From NCBI RefSeq assembly GCF_020075705.1, contig NZ_JAIQUM010000019.1, positions 1 through 64,000 of the forward strand: a stretch of 64,000 nucleotides of DNA, given 5' to 3'. The notes below the pieces were generated by a model that saw nothing but the letters and a program-made list of their open reading frames with translations, did no database searches and was not told the DNA's origin. The DNA comes from Metabacillus rhizolycopersici. GTDB lineage: Bacteria; Bacillota; Bacilli; Bacillales; Bacillaceae. Positions 42,812 through 52,056 of this stretch are shown piece after piece. Position numbers and translations under genes: made by a program. Positions within the stretch are counted from its first letter, which is position 1; the number at the start of each line of letters is the position of its first letter.

Positions 42812-44572
42812 GCACAAATGATTATGTTATCAGATTGGCACCCTGACATCATTGAATTCATTATCTCAAAGATGCAAAACCCAAGAATTTTACGTTATTT
42901 AATCGAAAACACAAACGATGAAGCGATTAAAAAATACGCTCAAGATAAATTAAAATTCACTCCACTAACGCAACAAGAAATTGATATGTATCAAGGTATT
43001 GTGAACTATAAGCAAATTCCTGGCACAGGTGGATTCAGTGAAAAAATTATTAAAGATGCAGAGTTAAAGCTAATGACAGGTGGAACATACAGTGTCCATA
43101 ATTCGGAATTTTTAACTGGTGCAAACATTTCTGTCACGTTAACAAAAGATTTTATGGATGCAGTTGAAAAAGATGCTGACTATGAACTGCGTTTCCCAGA
43201 TGTGGAAAGCTACAACGAAGAAAACATGAAAGCATACAATGAAAACTGGCATAAAGTTGGCGATGTCCGCGAGTGGGAAAAAGAGGGCTATAAGGTACGT
43301 ACGTATCGGAAAATCAAAGCAAAAGAGCTATGGAACCTTATAAACATTTGTGCGACCTATTCAGCAGAGCCAGGTATTTTCTTCATCGATAACGCAAATG
43401 ATATGACGAATGCAAAAGCATACGGTCAACAAGTTGTTGCAACAAATCCGTGTGGTGAACAACCTCTCGCACCATTTTCTGTTTGTAATTTAGCTGCTGT
43501 AAACTTAGCAGAGATGGCTGACAAAGAAACTAAAACAGTTAACTTTGAAAAGCTGAAAAAAACAGTTGAAGTCGGAGTCAGAATGCAAGACAACGTGATC
43601 GATGCCACTCCATACTTTTTAGAAGAAAATAAAAAGCAAGCATTAGGCGAACGCCGCGTGGGCTTAGGTGTAATGGGCTTACATGATTTGCTCATTTACT
43701 GTGAAACGGAGTACGGTTCAGAAAAAGGAAACAAGCTTGTTGACAAAGTGTTCGAAACAATTGCAACAACAGCTTACCGTGCTTCGATTGAATTGGCGAA
43801 GGAAAAAGGAAGCTTCCCTTTCTTAGTCGGTGAAGGCGAAGAAACAAATCGTCTTCGTGAAGCATTTACACAAACTGGCTTCATGAGTAAAATGCCTTCT
43901 GATATTTTAGAAGGTGTGAAAAAGTTTGGGATTCGTAATTCACATTTATTAACTGTTGCTCCGACTGGATCTACTGGGACCATGGTTGGCGTATCAACAG
44001 GCTTAGAACCTTACTTCTCATTTTCTTACTTCCGTAGTGGAAGATTAGGGAAATTCATTGAAGTGAAAGCAGATATTGTTCAAGAATATTTGGACCAGCA
44101 TCCAGAAGTGGATTCAACTAATTTACCGTCTTGGTTTATTTCAGCAATGGAATTACCTGCAGAGGCACATGCTGATGTACAATGTATTATCCAACGCTGG
44201 ATTGATAGTTCAATTAGTAAAACTGTAAATGCTCCAAAAGGGTATACAGTTGAGCAAGTTGAAAAAGTGTATGAGCGTTTATATAAAGGTGGTGCCAAAG
44301 GTGGTACTGTTTATGTAGACGGAAGTCGTGACACACAAGTATTAACGTTAAAAGCAGAAGAAAATACTTTTGATGAGACTGAGAACGAAGTGACGAAAGA
44401 AAAAGGGAAAGTCGTACTTGTTGATACAATTAATGATTTACGCTCAACAGATGTAACAATCGGGAATGAAGTAGGAAATACATGTCCAGTATGTCGAGAG
44501 GGTACAATAGAAGACCTGGGTGGCTGTAATACATGCACTAGCTGTGGCACACAGCTAAAATGTGGGCTATAA
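42812..44572 (+). CDS. nrdJ: NrdJ, exon 3
   Basis: Exon 3 is 586 codons plus stop, beginning AQMIMLSDWHPDIIEFI. It holds the rest of the catalytic barrel: GANISVTLTKDFM, ATNPCGEQPLAPFSVCNLAAVNLAEMA (active-site NPCGE and the second redox Cys), RVGLGVMGLHDLL, and VAPTGSTGTMVGVSTGLEPYFSFSY. The C-terminal cysteine cluster CPVCREGTIEDLGGCNTCTSCG resembles the zinc/redox tail of class II enzymes. An ATG at 42809 gives an open frame here, but it lies in the intron end and has no ribosome binding site. A strong terminator follows. Confidence 0.95.
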   Translation, partial: AQMIMLSDWHPDIIEFIISKMQNPRILRYLIENTNDEAIKKYAQDKLKFTPLTQQEIDMYQGIVNYKQIPGTGGFSEKIIKDAELKLMTGGTYSVHNSEFLTGANISVTLTKDFMDAVEKDADYELRFPDVESYNEENMKAYNENWHKVGDVREWEKEGYKVRTYRKIKAKELWNLINICATYSAEPGIFFIDNANDMTNAKAYGQQVVATNPCGEQPLAPFSVCNLAAVNLAEMADKETKTVNFEKLKKTVEVGVRMQDNVIDATPYFLEENKKQALGERRVGLGVMGLHDLLIYCETEYGSEKGNKLVDKVFETIATTAYRASIELAKEKGSFPFLVGEGEETNRLREAFTQTGFMSKMPSDILEGVKKFGIRNSHLLTVAPTGSTGTMVGVSTGLEPYFSFSYFRSGRLGKFIEVKADIVQEYLDQHPEVDSTNLPSWFISAMELPAEAHADVQCIIQRWIDSSISKTVNAPKGYTVEQVEKVYERLYKGGAKGGTVYVDGSRDTQVLTLKAEENTFDETENEVTKEKGKVVLVDTINDLRSTDVTIGNEVGNTCPVCREGTIEDLGGCNTCTSCGTQLKCGL

Positions 44573-44585
44573 GGAATCGTTTGCA

Positions 44586-44617
44586 AAGAGGGTCTGACTT
44601 TTGTCAGACCCTCTTAA
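44586..44617 (+). terminator. terminator after nrdJ
   Basis: A perfect 13-bp stem AAGAGGGTCTGAC/GTCAGACCCTCTT has a 4-nt loop. Confidence 0.85.
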
Positions 44618-44745
44618 TCACTAGTTCAAACACCTAACAGATTGTGGTCATTTGACGCTTAGGAATTGGAGGTGTAAAACACGTTTTCATTCTTGAATAT
44701 CTTATTTCCCCTAGACTGCCCAAGGTGTTTACGCTCTTCTACCAC

Positions 44746-44774
44746 TTGTAATGATGAACAATCTCATGTAAAAT
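44746..44774 (+). promoter_or_regulatory. candidate mntR promoter
   Basis: TTGTAA (44746-44751) and TAAAAT (44769-44774) are spaced by 17 bp, 47 bp before the mntR start. Confidence 0.45.
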
Positions 44775-44821
44775 TAAGGTTGATTTTGTTTTAAAAAGAT
44801 GGGCTATTTGGAGGAGAACGC

Positions 44822-45241
44822 ATGCCAACACCAAGCATGGAAGATTATATAGAACAAATTTATATACTAATTGAAGATAAAGGATATGCTCGTGTTTCAG
44901 ACATAGCAGAAGCATTGGCTGTCCATCCCTCCTCAGTCACAAAGATGGTTCAAAAATTAGATAAAGATGAATATTTAATTTATGAAAAATATCGTGGACT
45001 TGTTTTAACGAATAAGGGGAAAAAGATGGGGCAACGACTCGTTTTTCGTCACGATTTACTTGAGCAATTTTTGAAAATTATAGGAGTAGACGAAGACAAA
45101 ATATATAATGATGTTGAAGGAATCGAGCATCACTTAAGCTGGAATGCGATTGATCGCATTGGTGATCTTGTTCAATATTTTGAAGAGAATGAACAAAGAG
45201 TCGATACTTTGCGGAGCATACAAAAAAATAATGAAGAATAA
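44822..45241 (+). CDS. mntR: manganese-dependent regulator MntR
   Basis: This 139-residue DtxR-family protein is very close to B. subtilis MntR. The winged helix occupies about 1-70 ([52 protein letters not shown]) and the helical dimerisation domain about 70-135. Metal ligands are visible (D8, E11 and the His/Glu set in HDLLEQFL and [11 protein letters not shown]). With bound Mn it represses Mn uptake genes and activates efflux. The ATG follows TTGGAGGAGA. A terminator follows. Confidence 0.95.
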   Translation: MPTPSMEDYIEQIYILIEDKGYARVSDIAEALAVHPSSVTKMVQKLDKDEYLIYEKYRGLVLTNKGKKMGQRLVFRHDLLEQFLKIIGVDEDKIYNDVEGIEHHLSWNAIDRIGDLVQYFEENEQRVDTLRSIQKNNEE

Positions 45242-45246
45242 ATGAA

Positions 45247-45274
45247 GGAGAGACAGTAGTAGTCTCTTTTTTTT
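45247..45274 (+). terminator. terminator after mntR
   Basis: AGAGAC/GTCTCT hairpin followed by eight T residues. Confidence 0.8.
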
Positions 45275-45285
45275 GTTGCTTAGTG

Positions 45286-45520
45286 TAAACAATAAAATTC
45301 TTGAACTGTGGCTAAGCGCACGACATCCACATCCAGAGATTTTGTTCTTGTTTAGGAAACTATAAAATTCTTGTATTGTGGCTAAGCGCATGACATCCAG
45401 CTCCAGCGCCTAGCCCCCTCGAGGTCATAAGCCACTTTTGAATTGAAGGCAAAGTACGCCTTCTATTCAAAAGTGGCTTATGCTTGTCGGGGCTGATCAA
45501 GGCGCTTGCGCTTTTGTTCT
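45286..45520. repeat. dispersed repeat family 1, one partial and one full copy in tandem
   Basis: A truncated copy (45286-45349) is followed by a full copy (45354-45520) with AACTATAAAATTCTTGTATT, CCAGCGCCTAGCCCCCTCGA, the 15-bp inverted repeat AAGCCACTTTTGAAT...ATTCAAAAGTGGCTT and CTGATCAAGGCGCTTGCGCT. It fills the mntR-yqhO gap; no gene is present. Confidence 0.85.
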
Positions 45521-45656
45521 TAATAGAGATCTCGCTAATAATGTAAATAAACAAAAAAGAAGACTTATGTTATCGTTGTCCGTTTCATAAAATGGTCTAA
45601 TTTCCCCTCAAAATTCTTACACTATAATGTAGGAAGGCTGAGAGGGGGAAGTCGAG

Positions 45657-46544
45657 ATGGAAATTGACGGTGTTTTCTCAGGTGGTGGCATTAAGGGCTT
45701 TGCGCTTATTGGTGCCTATCAGGTCATCGAACAGAAGGGATTTACATTTAAGCGTATTGCTGGAACAAGTGCTGGTTCGATTATTTCCGCTTTTATTATC
45801 GCTGGTTATACAGCGGATGAAATATTAGAAATGATGGATGAGGTTGACTTGAAAACTTTTTTAGATGCCCGTAAAATGTTTTTACCGTTTTCACTAACAA
45901 AATGGATTTCGTTATATTGGAATCTGGGATTATATAGAGGGGTTAAGCTAGAAGAATGGTTGATCGCAAAATTGAAAGATCGAGGGATCTCAACGTTTGC
46001 TGATATTCCGCAGGGAGCGTTACGGGTCATTGCTTCTGATTTAACAAATGGCAGATTGATTGTCTTACCAGATGATCTCCCTAAATATGGAATAAATCCT
46101 GCTTCATTCTCAGTAGCGAGAGCCGTTAGAATGAGCTGTGGCTTACCATATTTTTTTGAACCAGTTCGGTTAGCGTCATCAACAGGTTTCAATCTTGTTG
46201 TAGATGGTGGAGTACTAAGTAATTTCCCGATTTGGTTGTTTTATCAAAAGAAAAAACACAATAAAAAAAGACCTGTCCTTGGCATTAAGCTAAGCTCCAA
46301 CGAACAGGAACGACCGAAGAGAAAGATTCGTAATGCGATTGAGATGTTTAGCGGCTTATTTGAGACAATGAAAGATGCTCATGATGAAAGACATATATCT
46401 AGCAGGCATGAAAAGGATATTATTTTTATCCCTGTGGAAAACATCGTTTCCACCGAATTTCAGTTGAATGAAGAAAAAAAACTAGCCCTTTTAGAGCTAG
46501 GTCGAAATCGAACGAATGATTTTCTTACGAACTGGACGTTCTAA
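45657..46544 (+). CDS. yqhO: patatin-like phospholipase family protein
   Basis: This 295-residue protein has the patatin catalytic dyad: oxyanion motif GGGIKG (10-15 region), nucleophile elbow GTSAGS (S38) and the Asp of DGGVLSNFP. It is probably a lipid acyl hydrolase; the substrate is unknown. It corresponds to B. subtilis YqhO in length and position, between mntR and yqhP. The ATG lies behind GAGGGGGAAG. It converges with the SA1362-family gene, the two ends overlapping by 4 nt. Confidence 0.9.
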   Translation: MEIDGVFSGGGIKGFALIGAYQVIEQKGFTFKRIAGTSAGSIISAFIIAGYTADEILEMMDEVDLKTFLDARKMFLPFSLTKWISLYWNLGLYRGVKLEEWLIAKLKDRGISTFADIPQGALRVIASDLTNGRLIVLPDDLPKYGINPASFSVARAVRMSCGLPYFFEPVRLASSTGFNLVVDGGVLSNFPIWLFYQKKKHNKKRPVLGIKLSSNEQERPKRKIRNAIEMFSGLFETMKDAHDERHISSRHEKDIIFIPVENIVSTEFQLNEEKKLALLELGRNRTNDFLTNWTF

Positions 46545-46921
46545 AAAGACGCTCGGTTTTTCTTTTTGCCTTTTTTTCCTTCAATCACTGTTAAATGTGT
46601 TGTTGGATTTTTTTTCCTAATTGCGGTCGTCTTTATTGCCTTTTTAGCGTGTGCAATATTTCTTACTTTTGTTCCACGGGACTTTTTGTCGTCGAAACGT
46701 CTTTTGGACCTCTTAGCGGCTTTTGTATAAGAGGAATATACTGAGCCGGTGCTTTTTCTTATAAATAGTCGGTAGAGAAGATAAATGACACCGGCTATTG
46801 CAGCATAGATAGCAATTTGTTTAAAGAACCCTAGTGGATTTGTGACTAGGGTTGTTATCAGTCCAATTGCACCTAACATAATAATTGCCAAGACGATCCC
46901 GTTCATTACACGACGATTCAT
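46541..46921 (-). CDS. yqhP: SA1362/YqhP family membrane protein
   Basis: This 126-residue protein has two N-terminal membrane segments (about 5-28 and 33-50) followed by a very basic Lys/Arg-rich cytoplasmic tail (KAAKRSKRRFDDKKSRG, KGKKKNRASF). It matches B. subtilis YqhP by position and build. The ATG follows TTGGAGGTGGG. Function not established; the basic tail could contact nucleic acid or the membrane. Confidence 0.82.
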   Translation of the reverse strand: MNRRVMNGIVLAIIMLGAIGLITTLVTNPLGFFKQIAIYAAIAGVIYLLYRLFIRKSTGSVYSSYTKAAKRSKRRFDDKKSRGTKVRNIAHAKKAIKTTAIRKKNPTTHLTVIEGKKGKKKNRASF

Positions 46922-47939
46922 CTAAACCCACCTCCAAGAAAAGATACCAATCATTATACAAATACATGACATAAGCTGATTTGTTAATTTTGCTATCACT
47001 TCGATATCCATAACAAAGAGCTTATTAAAACCTATGTTAGCTACTTCAACATTTAATTGATTAGTTGTTAGTAGCAGTTGAAAGGCTGTGATAGCCTGGA
47101 AAACGTAATATTAGAATTTCACGTAGTTGATTCAATTCCTGTCATTATTCTAATGATAACCGTAGTAAGGTTCATAGTTGTACGAATTGATTTACGAATT
47201 TACCGTCGGGTAGCATGATAGAAGTAACTTACTTCCGCTTCAGTCATATTAACAGATATTACGCTGAATGTTTTCAACAAAGACTTCAAAATTAGTCCCA
47301 TAAGCTGAAAACAAATGACCAATTAATGATTTAAAGGATATAGCATATATATGCGAGTAATAACAAAAGTTTAAACTTCCTAATCAATTTAACGGATTCG
47401 ATGCTGTGAATCGGCACTCGAATATGTTACATTCCATCAAATACAATACTTTTTATCACTTCTTTAGCCCCCTATTTGCAAGCATGTAAACAACATTAAC
47501 CACTCAATTCTAATTCATTGCTACAGAAAGCATTGGTACATTAGAAGTAATATTATCTATATTCTACAGAATCAAATCGAAATCCTCTACAAAGATGATG
47601 AGTATTGGGAAAATGATTTCAAACAAACGAATTGATCCCACATTAACGAACGGTCATTCCCATCACCTACTCCAAAGGGAATGATGTAGCGAAGGTGGGG
47701 ATACCTGCCTGTAAAGTTCAAATACGTCTCGCTTTATAGAAATAATTCTGTTGGAGTCTGTTTTTGCTAGATTAATTTGAAAATAAAGGCGATTTTAGGT
47801 GTTGATTGGAAATAATCCCTTTATTTACATTATACCCAGGCTTTCACTTCCTAGACTTCTAATTTTGATGTTATAAAAATTTTAATGAAAAACATGACTT
47901 TTTAAAAAATGGACATAGTAGTAATGGAGGTGTAGGTAG
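46922..47939. other. 1-kb gene-free region where yqhQ is expected
   Basis: No coding frame is supported on either strand. In B. subtilis the DUF1385 gene yqhQ lies between yqhP and yqhR. No remnant of its protein is recognisable here. The region is AT-rich and holds a family 2 repeat copy (47632-47740) near its right end. Confidence 0.6.
47632..47740. repeat. dispersed repeat family 2, inverted copy
   Basis: TGATCCCACATTAACGAACGG, GGTGGGGATACCTGCCTGTA and ACGTCTCGCTTTAT are the family anchors in reverse-complement orientation, in degenerate form. Confidence 0.55.
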
Positions 47940-48476
47940 ATGTCAAATGAAAAAAATAAAACAGATAGGAAAAATAATGAGAAAGCTAATCCAAACCTAG
48001 AGCAGAACAAAAAGGAGCCCCCAGTTTCGTCCGTTAATAAAGCGATTGTAACAGGTTTTATCGGTGGAATTTTTTGGAGCTTATTGGCATACTTAGCGCA
48101 TATATTGAATTTTACTGAAATTAGTCCTAATCTTATCCTCCAACCGTTTGCATTAGGAGATTGGAAGAATGGAACGCTTGGCAATTTCATAGGAGTTGTT
48201 TTAATCGGCATCCTTTCAATTGGGGCCGCGTTGATTTATTATGCTATTTTAAAGCGATTTACCTCAATGTGGGTTGGAATCATTTATGGTGTGATGTTGT
48301 TTGCGCTTGTCTTTTTTCTGTTAAATCCAATCTTTCCTAATTTACAAACTGTTTTTGAACTACCGCGAGGAACAGTTGTAACGACCGTATGTGTCTATAT
48401 TTTATTTGGGGTTTTTGTTGGCTATTCGATCTCCTTTGATTACAATGAATTAAATGCTGATGTTGAAAAACCGTAG
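47940..48476 (+). CDS. yqhR: YqhR family membrane protein
   Basis: This 178-residue protein has a charged, Lys/Asn-rich N-terminal tail (about 1-34) followed by four membrane segments (about 36-58, 78-100, 108-130 and 143-165). FIGGIFWSLLAYLAHILNFTEISPN and FALGDWKNGTLGNFIGV are typical of YqhR. The ATG lies behind TGGAGGTG. It belongs to the conserved yqh block upstream of aroQ; function unknown. A terminator follows. Confidence 0.85.
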   Translation: MSNEKNKTDRKNNEKANPNLEQNKKEPPVSSVNKAIVTGFIGGIFWSLLAYLAHILNFTEISPNLILQPFALGDWKNGTLGNFIGVVLIGILSIGAALIYYAILKRFTSMWVGIIYGVMLFALVFFLLNPIFPNLQTVFELPRGTVVTTVCVYILFGVFVGYSISFDYNELNADVEKP

Positions 48477-48508
48477 GAAAACATAGTGTGATGGTGATTC
48501 TTTATGAT

Positions 48509-48539
48509 AGAATGTTCAATAACTGAACATTCTTTTTTT
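48509..48539 (+). terminator. terminator after yqhR
   Basis: AGAATGTTC/GAACATTCT with a 7-nt loop is followed by a T run. Confidence 0.88.
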
Positions 48540-48540
48540 A

Positions 48541-48710
48541 GTTTAGGAAATTATAAAATTGTTGTACTTTGGATAAGCGCACGGCATCCAGCTCCAGCGC
48601 CTAGCCCCTCTTGAGTCTAAGCCACTTTTGAATTGAAGGCAAAAAGCACCTTCTATTCAAAAGCGTCTTATGCTTGTCGGGGCTGATCAAGGCGCTTGCG
48701 CTTTTGTTCC
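48541..48710. repeat. dispersed repeat family 1, full copy
   Basis: GATAAGCGCACGGCATCCAG, CCAGCGCCTAGCCCCTCTTG, the TTGAATTGAAGGC central part and CTGATCAAGGCGCTTGCGCT are all present, directly behind the yqhR terminator. Confidence 0.85.
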
Positions 48711-48856
48711 TGTACTATTCAGTTTAAAAGTCTTGCTTGAGCACTAGGCACTTATAAGATGAAGGTGAAACATGTCTTCTGATTGTGAAGATTTTAGTTG
48801 CAATAGGCTTCTGCTGAGTCTCCGATTTTTTAATGAAACGAGGTGTAGTATTTATT

Positions 48857-49300
48857 ATGAAGATTTTAGTGATAAATGGACCAAATTTAAACCGACTTGG
48901 TTTACGCGAGCCTACGATTTATGGATCTAACACATTAACCGATTTAGAAAAAAACTTGTTAGTGTTCGCAGAAACTGAACAAGTGGAAGTCGCTTGTTTT
49001 CAATCAAATCATGAAGGAGATATCATTGATGCCATCCATGAAGCAGAAGGTCAATTCGATGGTATTGTCTTAAATCCTGGTGCTTTTACCCATTATAGCT
49101 ATGCTATTCGTGATGCAATTGCAAGCATAACACTTCCTGTCATCGAAGTACATATTTCAAATGTTCATGCCAGAGAGGAATTCCGGCACACTTCAGTAAC
49201 GGCTCCTGTCGTTAGTGGTCAAATTGTTGGATTAGGGTTTAAAGGGTATGAATTAGCGATGCTTGCGCTAAAAGAACAGGTAGGAGGGAAAAATCGATGA
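48857..49300 (+). CDS. aroQ: 3-dehydroquinate dehydratase type II
   Basis: This 147-residue shikimate-pathway enzyme starts at ATG 48857 (GAGGTG 11 nt upstream; an in-frame ATG at 48833 would add eight residues). Type II motifs are INGPNLNRLGLREPTIYG with the catalytic Tyr, FQSNHEGDIIDAIHEA, LNPGAFTHYSYAIRDA and VHISNVHAREEFRHTS. It dehydrates 3-dehydroquinate to 3-dehydroshikimate. It is called yqhS in B. subtilis. Its stop overlaps the start of the peptidase gene by 4 nt (ATGA), so the two are coupled. Confidence 0.95.
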   Translation: MKILVINGPNLNRLGLREPTIYGSNTLTDLEKNLLVFAETEQVEVACFQSNHEGDIIDAIHEAEGQFDGIVLNPGAFTHYSYAIRDAIASITLPVIEVHISNVHAREEFRHTSVTAPVVSGQIVGLGFKGYELAMLALKEQVGGKNR

Positions 49301-50358
49301 AATTAGAAAAAATTCGTAATCGATTCAAAGAACTTTCTATTAATGGATTATTAATTACGAGCGATTATAATCGACGGTATATGACTGGATTTACAGGTAC
49401 TGCAGGTGTTGCAGTTATTTCGGAACAAAAGGCTGTTTTTATTACTGATTTCCGTTATACTGAGCAAGCGGCCAAGCAAATTCAAGGTTATGAAATTATC
49501 CAGCATTCAGGACCAATCATCGAGGAAGTTGCAAAGGTTGTTAATGATTTAGGGATTGAAAAGCTTGGATTTGAGCAGGATCATCTAACATATCAGGCTT
49601 ATGCTTCCTATAAAAAGGAATTGTCGAACTCCGAATTCGTCCCTGTATCAGGTGCAGTTGAAAAGTTACGCTTGATTAAGTCCCCTTCAGAGATTAAGAT
49701 ATTAAAGGAAGCAGCGGAGATTGCTGATGCTGCATATAAGCATATTCTAACGTATGTGAAACCTGGTTTAAAAGAAATTGAAGTTGCAAATGAACTTGAA
49801 TTTTTTATGAGAAAAAATGGTGCTGTATCATCATCCTTTGATATTATTGTTGCTTCAGGTTATCGTTCGGCATTACCGCACGGGGTAGCAAGCGATAAAT
49901 TAATTGAAAAAGGCGATTTTGTAACGCTTGATTTTGGTGCATACTATAAAGGTTACTGTTCCGATATCACTAGAACGTTTGCAGTTGGAGAACCGAGTGA
50001 TGAGTTGAAGAAAATTTATTCGACTGTTCTAAAAGCGCAGTTACGTGGCATGGATGGGATTAAACCAGGAATGACAGGTAAAGAGGCAGATGCTCTAACA
50101 CGTGATTACATAAAAGAACAAGGGTATGGAGAATATTTCGGACATTCAACAGGTCATGGTTTGGGAATGGAAGTTCATGAAGGTCCTGCATTATCGTTTA
50201 GATCTGACACTGTTCTTGAACAAGGAATGGTTGTCACAGTAGAACCTGGCATTTATGTTGCTGGTCTCGGTGGCGTAAGAATTGAAGATGATATTGTTAT
50301 CACAGAAAATGGGAATGAGTCACTAACTCATTCGTCAAAAGAACTTATTATTTTGTAA
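49297..50358 (+). CDS. yqhT: M24 family aminopeptidase P-like (Xaa-Pro) peptidase
   Basis: This 353-residue protein has an N-terminal creatinase-like domain (about 1-130) and a C-terminal pita-bread metallopeptidase domain. The metal ligands lie in VTLDFGAYYKGYCSDITRTFA (two Asp), FGHSTGHGLGMEVHEGP (His), VTVEPGIYV (Glu) and GVRIEDDIVIT (Glu). It should remove an N-terminal residue before proline. It is coupled to aroQ and lies just upstream of efp; an efp-neighbouring peptidase is a conserved Firmicutes arrangement. Confidence 0.92.
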   Translation: MKLEKIRNRFKELSINGLLITSDYNRRYMTGFTGTAGVAVISEQKAVFITDFRYTEQAAKQIQGYEIIQHSGPIIEEVAKVVNDLGIEKLGFEQDHLTYQAYASYKKELSNSEFVPVSGAVEKLRLIKSPSEIKILKEAAEIADAAYKHILTYVKPGLKEIEVANELEFFMRKNGAVSSSFDIIVASGYRSALPHGVASDKLIEKGDFVTLDFGAYYKGYCSDITRTFAVGEPSDELKKIYSTVLKAQLRGMDGIKPGMTGKEADALTRDYIKEQGYGEYFGHSTGHGLGMEVHEGPALSFRSDTVLEQGMVVTVEPGIYVAGLGGVRIEDDIVITENGNESLTHSSKELIIL

Positions 50359-50476
50359 TAGGGAAGACATGTTCTTTACATATAAGAATGAAAATTTTTT
50401 CTAAGAGCGATTTATGCTAACATAAGCATATTTTGTTCTTAATTCCTTATTTAAGCTATTTATAGGAGGCTTTTTT

Positions 50477-51034
50477 ATGATTTCAGTTAATGATTTTCGT
50501 ACAGGACTAACAATTGAGGTTGATAACGGCATTTGGCGTGTAATGGATTTCCAACACGTAAAACCTGGTAAAGGTGCAGCATTTGTCCGTTCGAAACTAC
50601 GTAATCTACGCACAGGAGCTGTTCAAGAGAAAACATTCCGTGCAGGTGAAAAAGTAGCAAAAGCGCAAATTGAAACACGTAAAATGCAATATCTATATGC
50701 AAATGGCGATCAACATGCATTCATGGATACAGAAACATATGATCAAATTGAATTACCATCAACTCAAATTGAAGATGAGTTAAAATTCTTAAAAGAAAAC
50801 ATGGAAATTCAAATTATGATGTTCGGTACTGAAACTTTAGGTGTGGAATTACCAAAATCAGTTGAATTAGAGGTTGCTGAAACAGAACCTGGTATTAAAG
50901 GTGATACATCATCAGGTGGTACGAAGACGGCCGTTTTAGAAACTGGTTTATCTGTCCAAGTTCCATTCTTTATTAACCAAGGGGATAAACTTATTATTAA
51001 TACGAGCGAAGGTTCTTACGTTTCACGTGCGTAA
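50477..51034 (+). CDS. efp: elongation factor P
   Basis: This 185-residue EF-P has three beta-barrel domains: [43 protein letters not shown] for the KOW domain, and the C-terminal OB domain ending [17 protein letters not shown]. The modified-lysine position is K32 in the HVKPGKGAA loop, the same residue that carries 5-aminopentanol in B. subtilis. It relieves ribosome stalling at polyproline. The ATG lies behind TATAGGAGG. A strong terminator follows. Confidence 0.97.
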   Translation: MISVNDFRTGLTIEVDNGIWRVMDFQHVKPGKGAAFVRSKLRNLRTGAVQEKTFRAGEKVAKAQIETRKMQYLYANGDQHAFMDTETYDQIELPSTQIEDELKFLKENMEIQIMMFGTETLGVELPKSVELEVAETEPGIKGDTSSGGTKTAVLETGLSVQVPFFINQGDKLIINTSEGSYVSRA

Positions 51035-51065
51035 ACAATCAAACTCAAAATAGAGATGTGAAAAA

Positions 51066-51110
51066 GAAGTTAATCGCCTACTTAGTATAGGTAGTTAACT
51101 TCTTTTTTTT
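51066..51110 (+). terminator. terminator after efp
   Basis: GAAGTTAA/TTAACTTC outer stem with an inner CCTA/TAGG pair is followed by eight T residues. Confidence 0.9.
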
Positions 51111-51305
51111 ATGGGGAATTTGCGATGAAACAAAATGAATGTTTAAAATAATATCGCTTTCGAAGGGTTCTTTCTTGTAAACTTCGTGATCCATTAGACT
51201 AATTCCTCATTAAAAGAGTAGAGCATTAATGCTTACTTACCCAATTAGTAAGTTTACTCTCCAAACCCAGTAGCACAGGACATGCGTTTTTGAATGTAAC
51301 TTACA

Positions 51306-51944
51306 TTAAGCAGTACCTTTATCGATTGCCTTCATCAAAGCTTTAGCAGCTTTTTTTACACCACTTCGTTGATCATCAACATATTCTTCAGCAATTCCTC
51401 TGATCTCAAGTATACATTCTGGAGCACTTTTACATACATTTAATAGTCCAGTTAGAACTCGACCACGATGTTTTCCTTCCCACATTAAAAGTGTTTCCTT
51501 TAAAATCGGAAAGGCTGTAAGAGCTTCTTGCTCACCGATTTCTGCATAATTACAAACGGTTTGGACTGAGTAATCTCTTACAATTGTACTTTTGTCAGAT
51601 TCAATGAGTTTCTTTATTTTTGGTAATAGAAGAGAAATTTGCGTTGGTATGTTTGTCGTGATTAACGATATTGCATGAATAGCTTCCCAACGAATACGTG
51701 TTGTTTTTGATGAAAGTAATGGTAGTAAATGATCAGTAAAGGGGACAACTAATTCTGGTTTCTTTTCTGCCACCATTGTAAATACTTCCGCACAATCACC
51801 AATAAGTGCTTTGTCTTTACTTGTTAAGCCATCTTTAATTTCCTTTAGAAGGGTAGGGTTTTGGATACATTCCTTAGCAACGAATCGATTTCCTTCTTCT
51901 GTTTTTTCTCCAACTTGAGATGAGAGCAATGAAACAATCGTCAT
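51306..51944 (-). CDS. HEAT-repeat protein
   Basis: This 212-residue all-helical protein is built of HEAT-type repeats: FTDHLLPLLSSKTTRIRWEAIHAISLI, LLPKIKKLIESDKSTIVRDYSVQTVCNYA and LLMWEGKHRGRVLTGLLNVC among others. No catalytic motif, signal peptide or membrane segment is seen. Such solenoids bind proteins or DNA; alkylpurine glycosylase AlkD-like folds are one possibility, but no AlkD active-site signature is apparent. The ATG follows CGAGGAGT. It interrupts the conserved block between efp and yqhV on the opposite strand, which suggests a lineage-specific insertion. Confidence 0.75.
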   Translation of the reverse strand: MTIVSLLSSQVGEKTEEGNRFVAKECIQNPTLLKEIKDGLTSKDKALIGDCAEVFTMVAEKKPELVVPFTDHLLPLLSSKTTRIRWEAIHAISLITTNIPTQISLLLPKIKKLIESDKSTIVRDYSVQTVCNYAEIGEQEALTAFPILKETLLMWEGKHRGRVLTGLLNVCKSAPECILEIRGIAEEYVDDQRSGVKKAAKALMKAIDKGTA

Positions 51945-52056
51945 TTTGATACTCCTCGTTTTTGTTATTCATTATTATTATATTTCCCTCAGCCTTCTTT
52001 GTCTAAAACTCTTCACTTAAGCATATGGTGTACAAACCGTATCTGAGGAGGAACCC

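Noticed and set aside
42809..44572. NrdJ C-terminal part as an independent gene starting at ATG 42809
   Set aside because: That ATG is formed by the last bases of the group I intron, lacks a ribosome binding site, and the protein lacks essential N-terminal parts.
38951..44572. nrdJ as a frameshifted or transposon-broken pseudogene
   Set aside because: Both inserts carry complete intron signatures and their removal restores the exact frame, so splicing explains the interruptions better than decay.
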